Source: Methylobacterium variabile
GTDB taxonomy: Bacteria; Pseudomonadota; Alphaproteobacteria; Rhizobiales; Beijerinckiaceae
Assembly: GCF_001043975.1 (NCBI RefSeq)
Contig: NZ_LABY01000171.1
Coordinates: 1-64,000, forward strand
DNA length: 64,000 nucleotides
Direction of reading: 5' to 3'
A program made the position numbers and the translations under genes. The notes beneath the pieces are model-generated. The model made no database searches. It was given only the letters and a program-made list of their open reading frames with translations, and had not been told where the DNA came from. Shown in pieces: positions 63,761 through 64,000 of this stretch (its first letter is position 1; every line of letters begins with the position of its first letter).

Positions 63761-64000
63761 CTACGGCATCAGCCGCAGCGCGTCGGCGAAGAAGTCCGGC
63801 CCGCCGAAATTGCCCGACTTGAGCGCCAGCCACATGTCCCGGTCGGTGGTGCGCAGGACCGGCACGCCGGCGGCGATCTCCGGGCCGACCCGGAAGGCCG
63901 GGAGGCCGAGGCGGTCGACCACGGCTCCCGAGGTCTCGCCCCCCGCCACCACCAGGCGGCGCACCCCGCGGGCCACCAGTCCCTCGGCGATCCGCGCCAT
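63761..64000 (-). CDS. otnK: Four-carbon acid sugar kinase (OtnK-like), C-terminal part
   Basis: The last 79 codons on the minus strand are in view. They match the C-terminal domain of the four-carbon acid sugar kinase family: GGETSGAVVDRLGLPAF, then LKSGNFGGPDFFADAL at the end. OtnK-type enzymes phosphorylate 2-oxo-tetronate from erythronate or threonate degradation. A DenD-like enzyme lies 6 kb to the left. The N-terminal domain and start lie outside the window. Confidence 0.85.
   Translation of the reverse strand: MARIAEGLVARGVRRLVVAGGETSGAVVDRLGLPAFRVGPEIAAGVPVLRTTDRDMWLALKSGNFGGPDFFADALRLMP

Overview
The window is chromosomal DNA from a very GC-rich alphaproteobacterium, most likely Methylobacterium or a close relative in the Hyphomicrobiales. 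Three things suggest this: the ftsZ-lpxC-bamD-recN order, the comEC-gltX-gltA order, and a nepR/phyR general-stress locus with sigma-EcfG promoters of the type described in Methylobacterium. The genus is an inference. I see no rRNA, tRNA, CRISPR array, intact insertion sequence or prophage. Coding density is high on both strands.

Region by region. Bases 1-4360 hold division, envelope and repair genes (end of ftsZ, lpxC, bamD, recN). Bases 4580-9140 form a compact general-stress island of nine small genes: a NepR-like protein, nepR, phyR, a DUF1328 protein, a KGG protein and several unknown small proteins. Seven sequences match the sigma-EcfG consensus (GGAAC, 16-17 bases, CGTT or GGTT) and sit in front of these genes. 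Bases 9217-12746 encode a very large ABC exporter-like protein whose ATPase has lost its key catalytic residues, translationally coupled to a cyclic-nucleotide-binding protein. Bases 12809-19301 hold an SDR oxidoreductase, two TadG/TadE-like surface proteins flanking a VOC protein, an FAH-family hydrolase and a zinc metallopeptidase.

Bases 19464-20587 are the clearest foreign insert: two overlapping genes of about 50% GC, encoding a RusA-like nuclease and a restriction-nuclease-like protein with a HEPN-type C-terminus. Bases 20797-31417 are metabolic and signalling genes: a TPP enzyme, a GGDEF-EAL protein, an L,D-transpeptidase, a chemoreceptor, a MarR regulator and a hybrid histidine kinase. 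Bases 31792-36547 hold an aldehyde dehydrogenase, a CaiB-type CoA transferase and class I fumarase. Bases 36639-41772 are a phosphonate uptake locus (DUF1045 protein, hexapeptide transferase, phnC, phnD, two phnE) with two Pho-box-like sites. Bases 41975-45638 hold yebC/tacO and a PhoPQ-like two-component system divergent from a periplasmic OB-fold protein.

Bases 46265-51919 hold membrane and domain-of-unknown-function genes and an aminotransferase. Bases 52144-57906 form a sugar-acid catabolic run (IlvD/Edd-type dehydratase, PEP-mutase/isocitrate-lyase family enzyme, tandem GNAT, SDR, DenD-like erythronate dehydrogenase). The C-terminus of a matching four-carbon acid sugar kinase lies at the right edge. 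Between them, bases 58227-63677 are core genes gltA, gltX and comEC.

Several intergenic gaps carry long inverted repeats belonging to at least two repeat families. Some appear to double as terminators.
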